In this document: one piece after another, positions 17,676 to 24,982 of the stretch
Layout: each line of letters begins with the position of its first letter
Numbering within the stretch: the stretch's first letter is position 1
Source of the DNA: DYJB01 sp963777165
Lineage (GTDB): Bacteria; Chloroflexota; Anaerolineae; Anaerolineales; E44-bin32
DNA length: 64,000 bases
Reading direction: 5' to 3'
NCBI GenBank assembly: GCA_963777165.1
Contig: CAVZPO010000001.1
Coordinates: forward strand, 1-64,000
The notes under the pieces: model-generated
Seen by the model: only the letters and a program-made list of their open reading frames with translations
Database searches by the model: none
What the model was told of the DNA's origin: nothing
Translations under genes and position numbers: made by a program

Positions 17676-17713
17676 GCGCCGATTATACCGAGCGCCGGCC
17701 CAGTGCCTTCCAG

Positions 17714-19175
17714 TCAACGCGCCGAGAGGTGCTCGAGCGCCAGCCGCGCCGCCCTGAGGCCCGAGAGCGCAGCAGTCGGGACGCCGAATCCGGGGAAGGT
17801 CGATTGCCCGGCGAGGAAGAGCCCGGGGATTGGCCCACGCTGAGGGAACAGCGCCAGGGGACCGGCGGCGGGATCGACGCCATAGATCGCACCGCCCGGC
17901 AGATGCAGCTCGGCCTGGAAATCGAGCGGGCTGCGCACGCGGCGGACGGCGATCTCGAGCGAATGGCGCCTCCCCAGCCACTCGATCGCCGAATCGGCCA
18001 GGCGCGACTTGCGGTCCGCTCCCCATGCCTCTGCAGGCTCCTCCTGGGAGACCGGAGGGTAAAGCTCGACCAGGCTGCCTCCCGAGGGTGCGAGCCCAGG
18101 AACGACGACTGTGGGAACGGAATAGTATCCCCACTCGACCTCGGTCGTGCGCGGCGCGAAGAAGGCCTCCTGGCCTTCGAGGGACGGGAGCACGTAGTTG
18201 AGGTGGGACGGCGTATCGATCTGGTTCGCCAAGCCCAATTGGACGGAGAACGCCTTCATCGATAGGCGGGATGTGTCTCAGCCTGGCGTGCCAGCCACGT
18301 GGCAGTGCTAACCCACCAAGCAATGGCCCGAGGGTGATCAGAGGGCTGGCGGTGGAGATCACCGCCGCGCATTCGAGGATGCCGATCCCGTCAGCTTCAA
18401 CCGAATCGACCCGCCCGCCTCGGACGCGCAGCTGCCTGACCGGTGCGGCCAGGTGGAGGGTTCCGCCATTTCGTTCCACGGACGCCGCCAGCGTCGCCGG
18501 CACTTGGCCCATTCCGAACTCTGGCAGAAACAGCCCGTCCGCCAGGACGCTCACCAGGGCGATGATCGACGGGGCCCTGAAGTGGCGCGGAGGTCCGCCG
18601 GCGAAGAGGAGATGCCCCGCCATCACCGAGCGGAAAGCGGGCTCGCCAAACGCAGAGTTCAGCTCGGCCTCGAGGCTGCGAGCGAACCGCGGCAGGTGAC
18701 GCCCCACCGTCCGAAGGACGGCGAGCGGGGTGGCACCACCCAACAGCCAATCTGCGCTGGTCAGATCCTGAAGTACCGGGCGCCAGCGCCGGAGCAAGTG
18801 CTGCAGCTCGTCCTCCGCTCGGCGTGTGTCCAGCCGACCGCGCAGGCAGCTGACTTTCATGTCGGATCCGATTTCGATTTGCGTTCCGTCCGTGAGTTCG
18901 GTCAGCAGCGGTGAGCGCACGCGCTGGAGCGCCAGGCCGGAGGAATCGATATTCAGATGTCCGAAGATCGCGGCCATCAACTGGGGAAGCATCAGATACT
19001 GCGCTCCCTCGTTGAAGCGGTAGCCATCCACGATGGTCGTGCCGCAGCACCCCCCGACTTTGGGTGTGGCTTCGAGGACGACGACGTGGACGCCCTGTTG
19101 CGCCAGCCACGCTGCGGCAGATAGCCCGGCCACCCCGGCGCCAATGACCACCACGCTTCCCCGGTGTGTCTTCAT
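17714..19175 (-). CDS. CrtI-like FAD-dependent oxidoreductase (frameshifted)
   Basis: A phytoene-desaturase-like flavoprotein of about 486 residues. The N-terminal dinucleotide-binding fold is VVIGAGVAGLSAAAWLAQQG with the following acidic VVVLEA. The C-terminus carries the second FAD motif, GLFLAGQSTFPGFGVPTAALSG. The first frame runs to ARLRHIP and must shift by one base near 18266 to continue LSMKAFSVQLGLANQ; an extra C in CCGCCTATCG explains it. The family covers carotenoid desaturases and related retinol or isoprenoid oxidoreductases. No carotenoid synthase is adjacent. It leads an operon with the beta-sandwich and HAD genes. Confidence 0.85.
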
Positions 19176-19477
19176 ACCCGGTAACCTCCACGAGGGCTGC
19201 GGGTGGGTCGGGCCAGAACCGATGCCGACCTGCAGCCGGACAAGGCTCGCGCCACCAACCGGCATGCGCAAGTCCGGAGCGGGGGGGGCTGCGCATGAGG
19301 CTAGGCCATCGTCCCCGGAGCTCGCCTCTGTCGCTGAGACAACTCCATTGCCCGGCGAATGCGGCTCCGCCCAGGCAGACCACAGCGGGAGATCGCGGCC
19401 CAGAGGCGGGCCTGTCCCGAGTGCGCATCCGCAGCGGATAGAGGTCTCTGCCACGTTTCCTCGATTCGACCCTCGTG
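19176..19477. other. Divergent intergenic region, no gene seen
   Basis: It lies between the start of the minus-strand CrtI-like gene and the plus-strand MBL-fold gene. No frame looks coding. It should hold promoters for both directions; only the plus-strand -10 at 19478 is recognisable. Confidence 0.45.
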
Positions 19478-19483
19478 TATAAT
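19478..19483 (+). promoter_or_regulatory. -10 element of the MBL-fold gene
   Basis: A perfect TATAAT lies 24 bases before the ATG at 19508. No good -35 is seen at 16-18 bases upstream (GTTTCC/TTTCCT), so an activator or weak promoter is possible. Confidence 0.55.
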
Positions 19484-19507
19484 CGCACGCTTGGAAGTGG
19501 AGGCGGC

Positions 19508-20149
19508 ATGGAGATCGTCTGGTACGGGTTGTCGTGCTTCCGGCTGACGGAGCGCGGGCTGGCGACGGTGGTGACCGATCCGTACGAGCCCACGCTGGGC
19601 CTGCCGACACTCAAGCTCAAGGCCGATATTGTCACCGTCAGCCACGACGCGCCGGGTCACAACTACCTCAAGGCGGTCAAAGGCGAACGGCGCGCGATCA
19701 CCGGCCCGGGAGAGTACGAGATCGGCGGCGTGTTTGTCACCGGGATTCGCATGGAGCCGCGCGACTCGAAGAAGAACGGCTCGAAGTCCAACACGCTCTA
19801 CGTTTTCGATTTCGAGGGTCTGGCGGTCGCCCATCTGGGTGACCTGGCCTACGTGCCGACGCAGTCACAGATCGAAGACCTGGGTGCGGTCGACATCGCC
19901 CTGGTCCCGGTTGGGGGCGGCGGAGCGCTAGGCGCCTCCGAGGCGGCCGAAGTCATCAGCCTGATCGAGCCATCGATCGTCGTCCCGATGTACTACAAGA
20001 CGGGGAAGGAGGACTTGAAACTGACCCCGGTGGCACGCTTCCTCTCCGAGATGGGGATCTCCAAAGCGGAGGCGGTGCCGGTTCTGAAGGCCACCAAGTC
20101 GGGGATGCCGGACGAGACGCAGGTCGTCGTCCTGACCCCGGCCTCGTGA
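19508..20149 (+). CDS. Metallo-beta-lactamase-fold protein with degenerate metal motif
   Basis: A 213-aa protein of the Zn-dependent hydrolase-like family (UlaG/YtkL-related). I chose the ATG at 19508, preceded by GGAGG, giving MEIVWYGLSCFRL. The usual HxHxDH metal motif reads H46-D-A-P-G-H51: the second His and the Asp are replaced by Ala and Gly. Later landmarks remain (HLGDLAYVPTQ, ALVPVGGGGALGA, VVPMYYKTG). It may bind one metal or none. It is followed by a small alpha-beta protein gene 10 bases on, likely cotranscribed. Confidence 0.82.
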   Translation: MEIVWYGLSCFRLTERGLATVVTDPYEPTLGLPTLKLKADIVTVSHDAPGHNYLKAVKGERRAITGPGEYEIGGVFVTGIRMEPRDSKKNGSKSNTLYVFDFEGLAVAHLGDLAYVPTQSQIEDLGAVDIALVPVGGGGALGASEAAEVISLIEPSIVVPMYYKTGKEDLKLTPVARFLSEMGISKAEAVPVLKATKSGMPDETQVVVLTPAS

Positions 20150-20159
20150 GGCTCCCCCG

Positions 20160-20462
20160 GTGCCCGTGAAGCTGTTGATGACCTGGGACATCATTCCCGG
20201 CCGCGAACAGGAGTATTTTGAGTTCGTGGTGCGTGAGTTCGTACCGGGTATCCAGCGTCTGGGCATCCAGCCGACCGAGGCGTGGTACACAACGTACGGG
20301 CGGCGGCCGCAGATCCTGACCGGCGCGGTGGCAGACACGGTGGCGCGTATGGAGCTGGCGCTGGCGACGGAGGAATGGCGGCGCCTGCGCGATCGGCTGC
20401 TGGACTACGTCACCGATTTCACCTGGAGGATTGTGCGCGCCAGCGGCGGCTTTCAGATGTGA
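20160..20462 (+). CDS. Small conserved protein, possible dimeric alpha-beta barrel
   Basis: A 100-aa protein from a GTG at 20160, 10 bases after the MBL-fold gene. The start MPVKLLMTWDIIPGREQEYFEFVVREFVPG and the later EEWRRLRDRLLDYVTDFTWRIV suggest a ferredoxin-like/NIPSNAP-type alpha-beta fold, but the family assignment is tentative. It is followed by a strong bidirectional terminator. I cannot assign a function. Confidence 0.65.
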   Translation: MPVKLLMTWDIIPGREQEYFEFVVREFVPGIQRLGIQPTEAWYTTYGRRPQILTGAVADTVARMELALATEEWRRLRDRLLDYVTDFTWRIVRASGGFQM

Positions 20463-20488
20463 GCCGTTGAGGTTGGGGCAGGAACGAC

Positions 20489-20512
20489 AAGAGCCGGCAT
20501 GCCGGCTCTTCT
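20489..20512. terminator. Bidirectional terminator between convergent genes
   Basis: AAGAGCCGGC (20489-20498) and GCCGGCTCTT (20501-20510) form a perfect palindromic stem with T-rich flanks on the plus strand (CTTCTTC). It separates the plus-strand MBL pair from the minus-strand fmdB-like gene. Confidence 0.8.
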
Positions 20513-20536
20513 TCATGGTCGGGCAGAGCGGTCAGG

Positions 20537-20842
20537 CTAACTCTCGCTTGCCTTCTCGGGCTTTGCGGCCACCGGTTCGGAAGGAGCGGACGACTCAGCC
20601 TTATCAGCCTTATCGGCCTTTTCGGACTTCTCGGACTTCTTGGCCGCGACCTGACCCGACGGCGAGCGGTGGTCGGTGGCGTAGAAACCACTGCCCTTGA
20701 AGACCACTCCCACCGGCTGGAAAAGCTTACGGAGCGAGTCCTCTCCGCACTCCGGGCACTGGACCAGGGGTGCGTCGGTGAAATGCTGCCGCTGCTCGAA
20801 CTGCACACCGCAGTTGTCGCACCGGTAACTGTAGAGCGGCAT
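20537..20842 (-). CDS. FmdB-family zinc-ribbon protein
   Basis: A 101-aa protein. The N-terminal zinc ribbon MPLYSYRCDNCG...CPECG has paired CxxC motifs (C8/C11 and C29/C32), then the family's GVVFKGSGFYATDH segment. The C-terminus is a low-complexity Lys/Ser/Glu/Ala tail (KKSEKSEKADKADKAE). FmdB-type proteins are small putative regulators; their function is not settled. It has its own consensus promoter. Confidence 0.93.
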   Translation of the reverse strand: MPLYSYRCDNCGVQFEQRQHFTDAPLVQCPECGEDSLRKLFQPVGVVFKGSGFYATDHRSPSGQVAAKKSEKSEKADKADKAESSAPSEPVAAKPEKASES

Positions 20843-20866
20843 TCAAAGCCTCCGAAGATCTCCGGC

Positions 20867-20895
20867 ATTATAGTCCACTTGCCGGGCTCCAACAA
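20867..20895 (-). promoter_or_regulatory. Promoter of the fmdB-like gene
   Basis: On the minus strand TTGTTG (20895-20890), a 17-base spacer, and a perfect TATAAT (20872-20867) lie 25 bases before the ATG. Confidence 0.75.
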
Positions 20896-21011
20896 GCCTT
20901 CGAGCGAGGTGGACCCAAGCTTAGGTATAACACACGAGCGTATGTGGCAGGTAAGAGGCACGCCGCCGGCCTCTGAGCACCTCAGGAGGCCGGTAGTCGG
21001 TCCGGCTGGGG

Positions 21012-21017
21012 TATGAT
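21012..21017 (+). promoter_or_regulatory. -10 element for RNase P RNA
   Basis: TATGAT ends 6 bases before the predicted RNA 5' end, the expected distance. No clear -35 is seen. A GC-rich inverted repeat (about 20966-20993) lies at the -35 side. Confidence 0.5.
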
Positions 21018-21023
21018 GAGCTT

Positions 21024-21447
21024 GGTATTGGGTAGGCCGGGCGATCGCGGCCGGCTCGGCCGGCTGAGGAAAGTCCGCGCTCCACAGAGCACGGCGCCGG
21101 GTAACCCCCGGGCGGGGCGACCCGCGGACAGGGCCACAGAAACAGACCGCCCCGGCGCAAGCCGGGGTCAGGGTGAAAAGGTGGTGTAAGAGACCACCGG
21201 CGCGGCCAGCAATGGCCGCGGCCAGGCAACCCCCGCCGGGAGCAAGGCCAAGCAGGGGCGACGGTCCTTCGGGATCCAGGGGGCGGCTCGTCCCCTCCGA
21301 GCCCCGGGTAGGCTGCATGAGCCACGCGGCGACGCGGCGGCCCAGAGAGATGATCGCCCATCCGCAGGCTGGCGGGATGAAGGCCGCAAGGCCGTAAACC
21401 GCCCGCAGGTGGTGGACAGAACGCGGCTTACAGGCCGACCCAATGCC
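21024..21447 (+). ncRNA. rnpB: RNase P RNA, bacterial type A
   Basis: The catalytic RNA that matures tRNA 5' ends. The conserved core elements are all present: GAGGAAAGTCCGCGCTCC near the 5' end (about 21065), GGGCCACAGAAACAGA (about 21132), the region around 21380 with GGATGAAGGCCGCAAGG, and ACAGAACGCGGCTTACAGG near the 3' end. The ends pair as helix P1 (21024-21033 with 21438-21447, one G-U). The length of about 424 nt is long but within the type-A range. A terminator follows immediately. Confidence 0.96.
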
Positions 21448-21448
21448 A

Positions 21449-21482
21449 GGCCCCCGGGGCAACCCGGGGGCCTTCGCATTTT
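21449..21482 (+). terminator. Terminator of rnpB
   Basis: GGCCCCCGGG (21449-21458), loop GCAA, CCCGGGGGCC (21463-21472), then TTCGCATTTT. It also lies just beyond the stop of the convergent aminotransferase gene. Confidence 0.88.
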
Positions 21483-21498
21483 GAGTGGTTTGAGGAGG

Positions 21499-22932
21499 TT
21501 AGCCCGGGCCGGTCTCGGGGGAGGAGAGTGAGAAGGCGGCTTCGAAATCCGGTGCCCACCCGTCGGGTCGGTATTCCCCGCTTCCCGGATCCTGGCGGTA
21601 TTTGCCGTGGTATTTCCCGGCGGCCACAACTGCGAGGGCCTCGAGGAATTGATCCACCTCTTCAATCGTGTTGTAGAGCCCGAAGCTAATGCGCGTCATG
21701 CCGGGCATCTCGCTCCGGTCTCCGGCCAGGATCCGCGCCCGAGACACCTCGGACTGCGCATGGTCCATGCCCAGCAGCCGGAGCACATACGGATGGGCGC
21801 AGAAGCAGCCTGAACGAACACCGATTCCAAACTCGTGGCCCAGGATGGCAGCCACCAGGAAATGCGAGATGCCGTCGAGCCCGAACGGGATCACGCCCAG
21901 GCGCTCGGCCGCGCGCTCTGGATCGACATCGCCGAAGAGGCGTATGCCGGGGACGCGCTTCAAGCCGCGGAGGGCATGCGCCGTCAATTCGGCCTCATGG
22001 CGGGCGATGGCCGGCATTCCGATCGCCCCCAACTCCCTCATCGCCAGAGCCAACGCCACCGCCCCGACGACGTTGGGGCTGCCCGCTTCGTCCTTGTCTG
22101 GAGGGCCGGCCCAGGCGACCGAGTCGAGCGTAACGACTTCGACCGTCCCGCCGCCGCGCACATCCGGCTCTCCGGCCTCGAAGATGTCCTTGCGTCCGAT
22201 GAGGGCACCCGTGCCATAGGGTGCGTACATCTTGTGCGCCGAGAGAGCGACGAAATCCAAGTGCCCGGGATCTGCCAGGTCACGCATGTCGACGGCGCGA
22301 TGCGGGGCGAGCTGCGCACAGTCTGCCAGGAACAGCGCGCCGGCGGCATGTGACTTCTCGGCCAGCCGGTGCATCGGGTTCAGGTAACCGGTCACATTGC
22401 TCGCGCCGGTGACAGCAACGAGCCTCACTTTCCCTTGATGCTGCCGCAGGAGGCGATCGAAGTCCGCCTCGTCCAGCCGGCCGTGAGCGTCAACGGCGAC
22501 GTGGGCCACCTGCGCCACCGCGCGGAAGGGCAGATCATCCGAGTGGTGCTCCATCTCGGTCGTCAGCACGACGTCGCCGTCGCGCAAGTCCAGCCGGCGC
22601 GCCAGCTTGTTGGTCGCCTCGGTGGTGTTCTTGCCGAAGATGCACGTGTGCGTCTCGGGGTGGGCGCCGACGAAGGCGAGTGTCTGGTGGCGCGCCTGCT
22701 CATACGCCCACGTGGCGAGTTGTGACTTGAAGCCCGTTCCGCGGTGCACGCTCGAGTAGTAGTCGAGGAAGCGATCGATGCCGTCGCGAACTGCCTTCAG
22801 CGCCGGCGTGGAGGCGGCGTTGTCAAAGTTGATGTAGCGACGACGCGTGCCATCGAGCACAGGCACTTCGATCTCGGTGCCGACGACGAGGTCGCGCAGC
22901 CCACGACTGGGGTTCGGATAGTCCACGGTCAA
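21499..22932 (-). CDS. Class-V aminotransferase, cysteine desulfurase-like (SufS/Csd group)
   Basis: A 477-aa PLP enzyme. The N-terminal INFDNAASTPAL, the Schiff-base lysine in ALSAHKMYAPYG (K234), and RSGCFCAHPY (C376, C378), where the active-site cysteine loop lies, support a cysteine desulfurase-like function supplying sulfur for Fe-S clusters or thiolated cofactors. No suf genes flank it, so a dedicated partner is not evident, and a related cysteine lyase or selenocysteine lyase activity is possible. It is transcribed away from mraZ; the divergent region also carries the 19-bp motif at 22948. Confidence 0.88.
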   Translation of the reverse strand: MTVDYPNPSRGLRDLVVGTEIEVPVLDGTRRRYINFDNAASTPALKAVRDGIDRFLDYYSSVHRGTGFKSQLATWAYEQARHQTLAFVGAHPETHTCIFGKNTTEATNKLARRLDLRDGDVVLTTEMEHHSDDLPFRAVAQVAHVAVDAHGRLDEADFDRLLRQHQGKVRLVAVTGASNVTGYLNPMHRLAEKSHAAGALFLADCAQLAPHRAVDMRDLADPGHLDFVALSAHKMYAPYGTGALIGRKDIFEAGEPDVRGGGTVEVVTLDSVAWAGPPDKDEAGSPNVVGAVALALAMRELGAIGMPAIARHEAELTAHALRGLKRVPGIRLFGDVDPERAAERLGVIPFGLDGISHFLVAAILGHEFGIGVRSGCFCAHPYVLRLLGMDHAQSEVSRARILAGDRSEMPGMTRISFGLYNTIEEVDQFLEALAVVAAGKYHGKYRQDPGSGEYRPDGWAPDFEAAFSLSSPETGPG

Positions 22933-22947
22933 GCCCTCCGCGGGGAA

Positions 22948-22966
22948 AGGTAGGACCTAGGTACCA
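22948..22966. promoter_or_regulatory. 19-bp conserved motif, copy A (upstream of the mraZ promoter)
   Basis: AGGTAGGACCTAGGTACCA is identical at 18 of 19 positions to a copy at 40770-40788 upstream of nrdR. It has a perfect ACCTAGGT core palindrome and a GGTA/TACC outer dyad, and a second CCTAGG follows within 10 bases. It lies 22 bases upstream of the mraZ -35. It is probably an operator for an unidentified regulator. Confidence 0.55.
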
Positions 22967-22988
22967 CCTAGGAGTGGTGGGGAACCTG

Positions 22989-23018
22989 TTGCGCAGTTTC
23001 GGAAAATGCATGTATACT
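22989..23018 (+). promoter_or_regulatory. Promoter of the dcw cluster (PmraZ)
   Basis: TTGCGC (22989-22994), an 18-base spacer, and TATACT (23013-23018). Transcription would start near 23025, just before the MraZ boxes. Its layout is very like the nrdR promoter (TTGCGT-18-TAGAAT). Confidence 0.75.
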
Positions 23019-23028
23019 GTGTCAGATT

Positions 23029-23053
23029 GTGGGTGCAAGTGGGGATGAGTGGG
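23029..23053 (+). promoter_or_regulatory. Three MraZ-box repeats (GTGGG, 10-bp period)
   Basis: GTGGG occurs at 23029-23033, 23039-23043 and 23049-23053, each separated by exactly 5 bases, so all three lie on one helix face. Known MraZ proteins bind TGGGN repeats with this spacing upstream of their own gene. Here they overlap the start of the transcript, a position suited to autorepression. Confidence 0.88.
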
Positions 23054-23101
23054 ACGCCGGCGGGAACCGGCGTTCTGCCTTTGAAGGGACAATTAGCACA
23101 G

Positions 23102-23539
23102 ATGTTCTTGGGACAGTACACCCACAGCCTCGATGCCAAAGGGCGCCTGACGATCCCGGCGCGCTTCCGAGAAGCGCTTGCGTCCGGCGCGTACGTGACG
23201 CAAGGCTTCGAACGCAACTTGATGGTTTATACCACGGAGAGCTTCGAGCGGCTGGCCAAGCGTGCCAGCACGCTCACCGCCACCGACCCCGAAGCGCGCG
23301 CGGTGAGGCGCGTGATCTTCGGCGGCGCGACCGAAGTCGAGATCGACAACGCCGGTCGCATCCTGATCCCCGAATTCCTGAGGCAGTACGCGCAGTTGGA
23401 AGGTGAGGCGGCCGTTGTGGGCGCCGGTGAGTATTTCGAGATCTGGGGCAAGCAGGCCTGGGACCAGGTGCTCATCGGGGTGACCGATCCGGACAGCAAC
23501 GCCAAGCGATTCACCGCGTTCGATCTCTCGGCGGGGTAG
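23102..23539 (+). CDS. mraZ: Transcriptional regulator MraZ
   Basis: A 145-aa AbrB-fold regulator, first gene of the dcw cluster. The frame is open from 23006, but MFLGQYTHSLDAKGRLTIPARFRE at the ATG 23102 is the usual MraZ start. Both repeats of the family signature are present (SLDAKGRLTIPARFR and EIDNAGRILIPEFLR). MraZ forms a ring and represses its own operon by binding GTGGG repeats, which are present upstream. rsmH begins 3 bases after its stop. Confidence 0.97.
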   Translation: MFLGQYTHSLDAKGRLTIPARFREALASGAYVTQGFERNLMVYTTESFERLAKRASTLTATDPEARAVRRVIFGGATEVEIDNAGRILIPEFLRQYAQLEGEAAVVGAGEYFEIWGKQAWDQVLIGVTDPDSNAKRFTAFDLSAG

Positions 23540-23542
23540 GGG

Positions 23543-24481
23543 ATGGCCGACGGGCCGCTCCCTCACCTCCCTGTCCTTTACAACGTCGTGCTCTCCGCTC
23601 TCCGTCCGGCCCCCGGCTGCCGTTTCATCGACGGCACCGTTGGAGCCGGCGGCCATGCCTGGGGACTGCTCGAGGCCAGCGCTCCCGATGGGGAGTTGCT
23701 CGGCCTCGATCGCGACCCGGTAGCGCTGCGCATCGCCGCTGTGCGGCTCGGCTCGTACGGCGGCCGGGCGATCTTGCGCCAGGCATCTTTCGCCTCCATG
23801 GCCGTGGCGGCCGAGGCGGTGGGATGGGACATGGTCGACGGGGTGCTGTTGGACCTGGGGATGTCCTCGATGCAGGTCGATGACCCGCAGCGAGGGTTCT
23901 CCTTCCAGCAGGACGGCCCGCTGGACATGCGCTTCGATCTGGCCGCCGCCACGACTGCGGCCGACCTGGTGAACAACCTTCAAGCGGGTGAGCTGGCCGA
24001 TCTGCTCACCCGCTTTGGGGAAGAGCCCCGGGCGCGGCGTGTGGCGCAGGCCATCGTCGCCGCCCGGCCGATCCGCACCACTCGCAGCCTGGCACAGGTC
24101 GTCGCCTCGGCCGCGGGTTACAAGGCCGGACGGACTCATCCGGCGACACGCACGTTCCAGGCGCTGCGCATCGCTGTGAACGACGAGCTCGAGGCGGTGG
24201 AGCAGGGGCTGCAGCAGGCGATGGGTTGCCTGAGGCCTGGCGGGAGATTGGCAGTGATCGCATTCCATTCGCTGGAAGACCGGGCGGTGAAGCAGTTCAT
24301 GCGGCGCGAAAGCACCGACTGCGTGTGCCCTCCCCGTCAGCCAGTCTGCACTTGCGGTCACCGGGCCAGCCTGAAGCAGATCACGCGTACCCCGATCCGG
24401 CCCGATGACGATGAAGTCGCCCAGAACCCGCGGGCCCGCAGCGCCCGGCTGCGCATAGCCGAGCGGCTGGGGATGGCATGA
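23543..24481 (+). CDS. rsmH: 16S rRNA (cytosine(1402)-N4)-methyltransferase RsmH/MraW
   Basis: A 312-aa SAM-dependent methyltransferase of full length. The start HLPVLYNVVLSALRPAPG leads into the SAM motif FIDGTVGAGGHAWGLLE. GVLLDLGMSSMQVDDPQRGFSF, RTHPATRTFQALRIAVNDEL and VIAFHSLEDRAVKQFM are all RsmH signatures. It methylates C1402 in the ribosomal P site. A cysteine pair (CVCPPRQPVCTCG) near the C-terminus is also usual. It is second in the dcw cluster. Confidence 0.98.
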   Translation: MADGPLPHLPVLYNVVLSALRPAPGCRFIDGTVGAGGHAWGLLEASAPDGELLGLDRDPVALRIAAVRLGSYGGRAILRQASFASMAVAAEAVGWDMVDGVLLDLGMSSMQVDDPQRGFSFQQDGPLDMRFDLAAATTAADLVNNLQAGELADLLTRFGEEPRARRVAQAIVAARPIRTTRSLAQVVASAAGYKAGRTHPATRTFQALRIAVNDELEAVEQGLQQAMGCLRPGGRLAVIAFHSLEDRAVKQFMRRESTDCVCPPRQPVCTCGHRASLKQITRTPIRPDDDEVAQNPRARSARLRIAERLGMA

Positions 24482-24523
24482 AGCTTGCATGCAAGCCCTG
24501 GAATGGTGGGCGAGGGACCCGGT

Positions 24524-24982
24524 ATGAGAGCCAAGCGAACGCATGCTTCCCGCCAAGCTCCCTGGCGGCTCCAAGTGCGATGGACCGGGAAGACGATGCT
24601 GATCGCCATCGTCTTCCTGGTTGTCAGCGGCGTTTACCTGGCGGTGAACGCTCGCCTGGCAAGGGCGGGGCGTGAGGTGATGACGCTGGAGGAGCACCGG
24701 ACGGAGCTGCTGCGCATGACGAGCGAGCTCAGCGCCGAGCTGGCCTCGCGCACCGCACCGGAGACGATGATCGCCAGGGCATCCAATCTCGGCTTCCATC
24801 CCGCCGGCCCTGACGACGTGCTGTTCATCACCATCGACGGCTACGTCCCGCCGCCCGACTTCATCGCCCCGCGCCCGCCTGCCACGGAGGACGACGGCCA
24901 GGCGATGCTTTCACCCGCATACACCGAAACGCTCGGGGATTGGCTGATGCGCTGGGTCGGGTCGCCGGGGGGTTCTCCGTGA
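24524..24982 (+). CDS. FtsL-like bitopic division protein
   Basis: A 152-aa protein. I chose the ATG at 24524 (MRAKRTHASRQ), preceded by a GAGG about 9 bases upstream; an earlier ATG at 24503 is possible. A basic cytoplasmic N-terminus precedes one membrane helix (TMLIAIVFLVVSGVYLAVNA), then a short coiled-coil-like stretch (LEEHRTELLRMTSELSAELASR) and an acidic/proline tail. The layout and position between rsmH and ftsI match FtsL, which is too divergent to identify by sequence alone. Its stop overlaps the GTG of the transpeptidase gene. Confidence 0.75.
   Translation: MRAKRTHASRQAPWRLQVRWTGKTMLIAIVFLVVSGVYLAVNARLARAGREVMTLEEHRTELLRMTSELSAELASRTAPETMIARASNLGFHPAGPDDVLFITIDGYVPPPDFIAPRPPATEDDGQAMLSPAYTETLGDWLMRWVGSPGGSP

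Noticed and set aside
16896..19610. A single 904-codon protein fusing an oxidoreductase and a beta-sandwich domain
   Set aside because: The middle of that frame is out of register with the flavoprotein. The true C-terminus with the second FAD motif lies in another frame, so this is two genes plus one frameshift.
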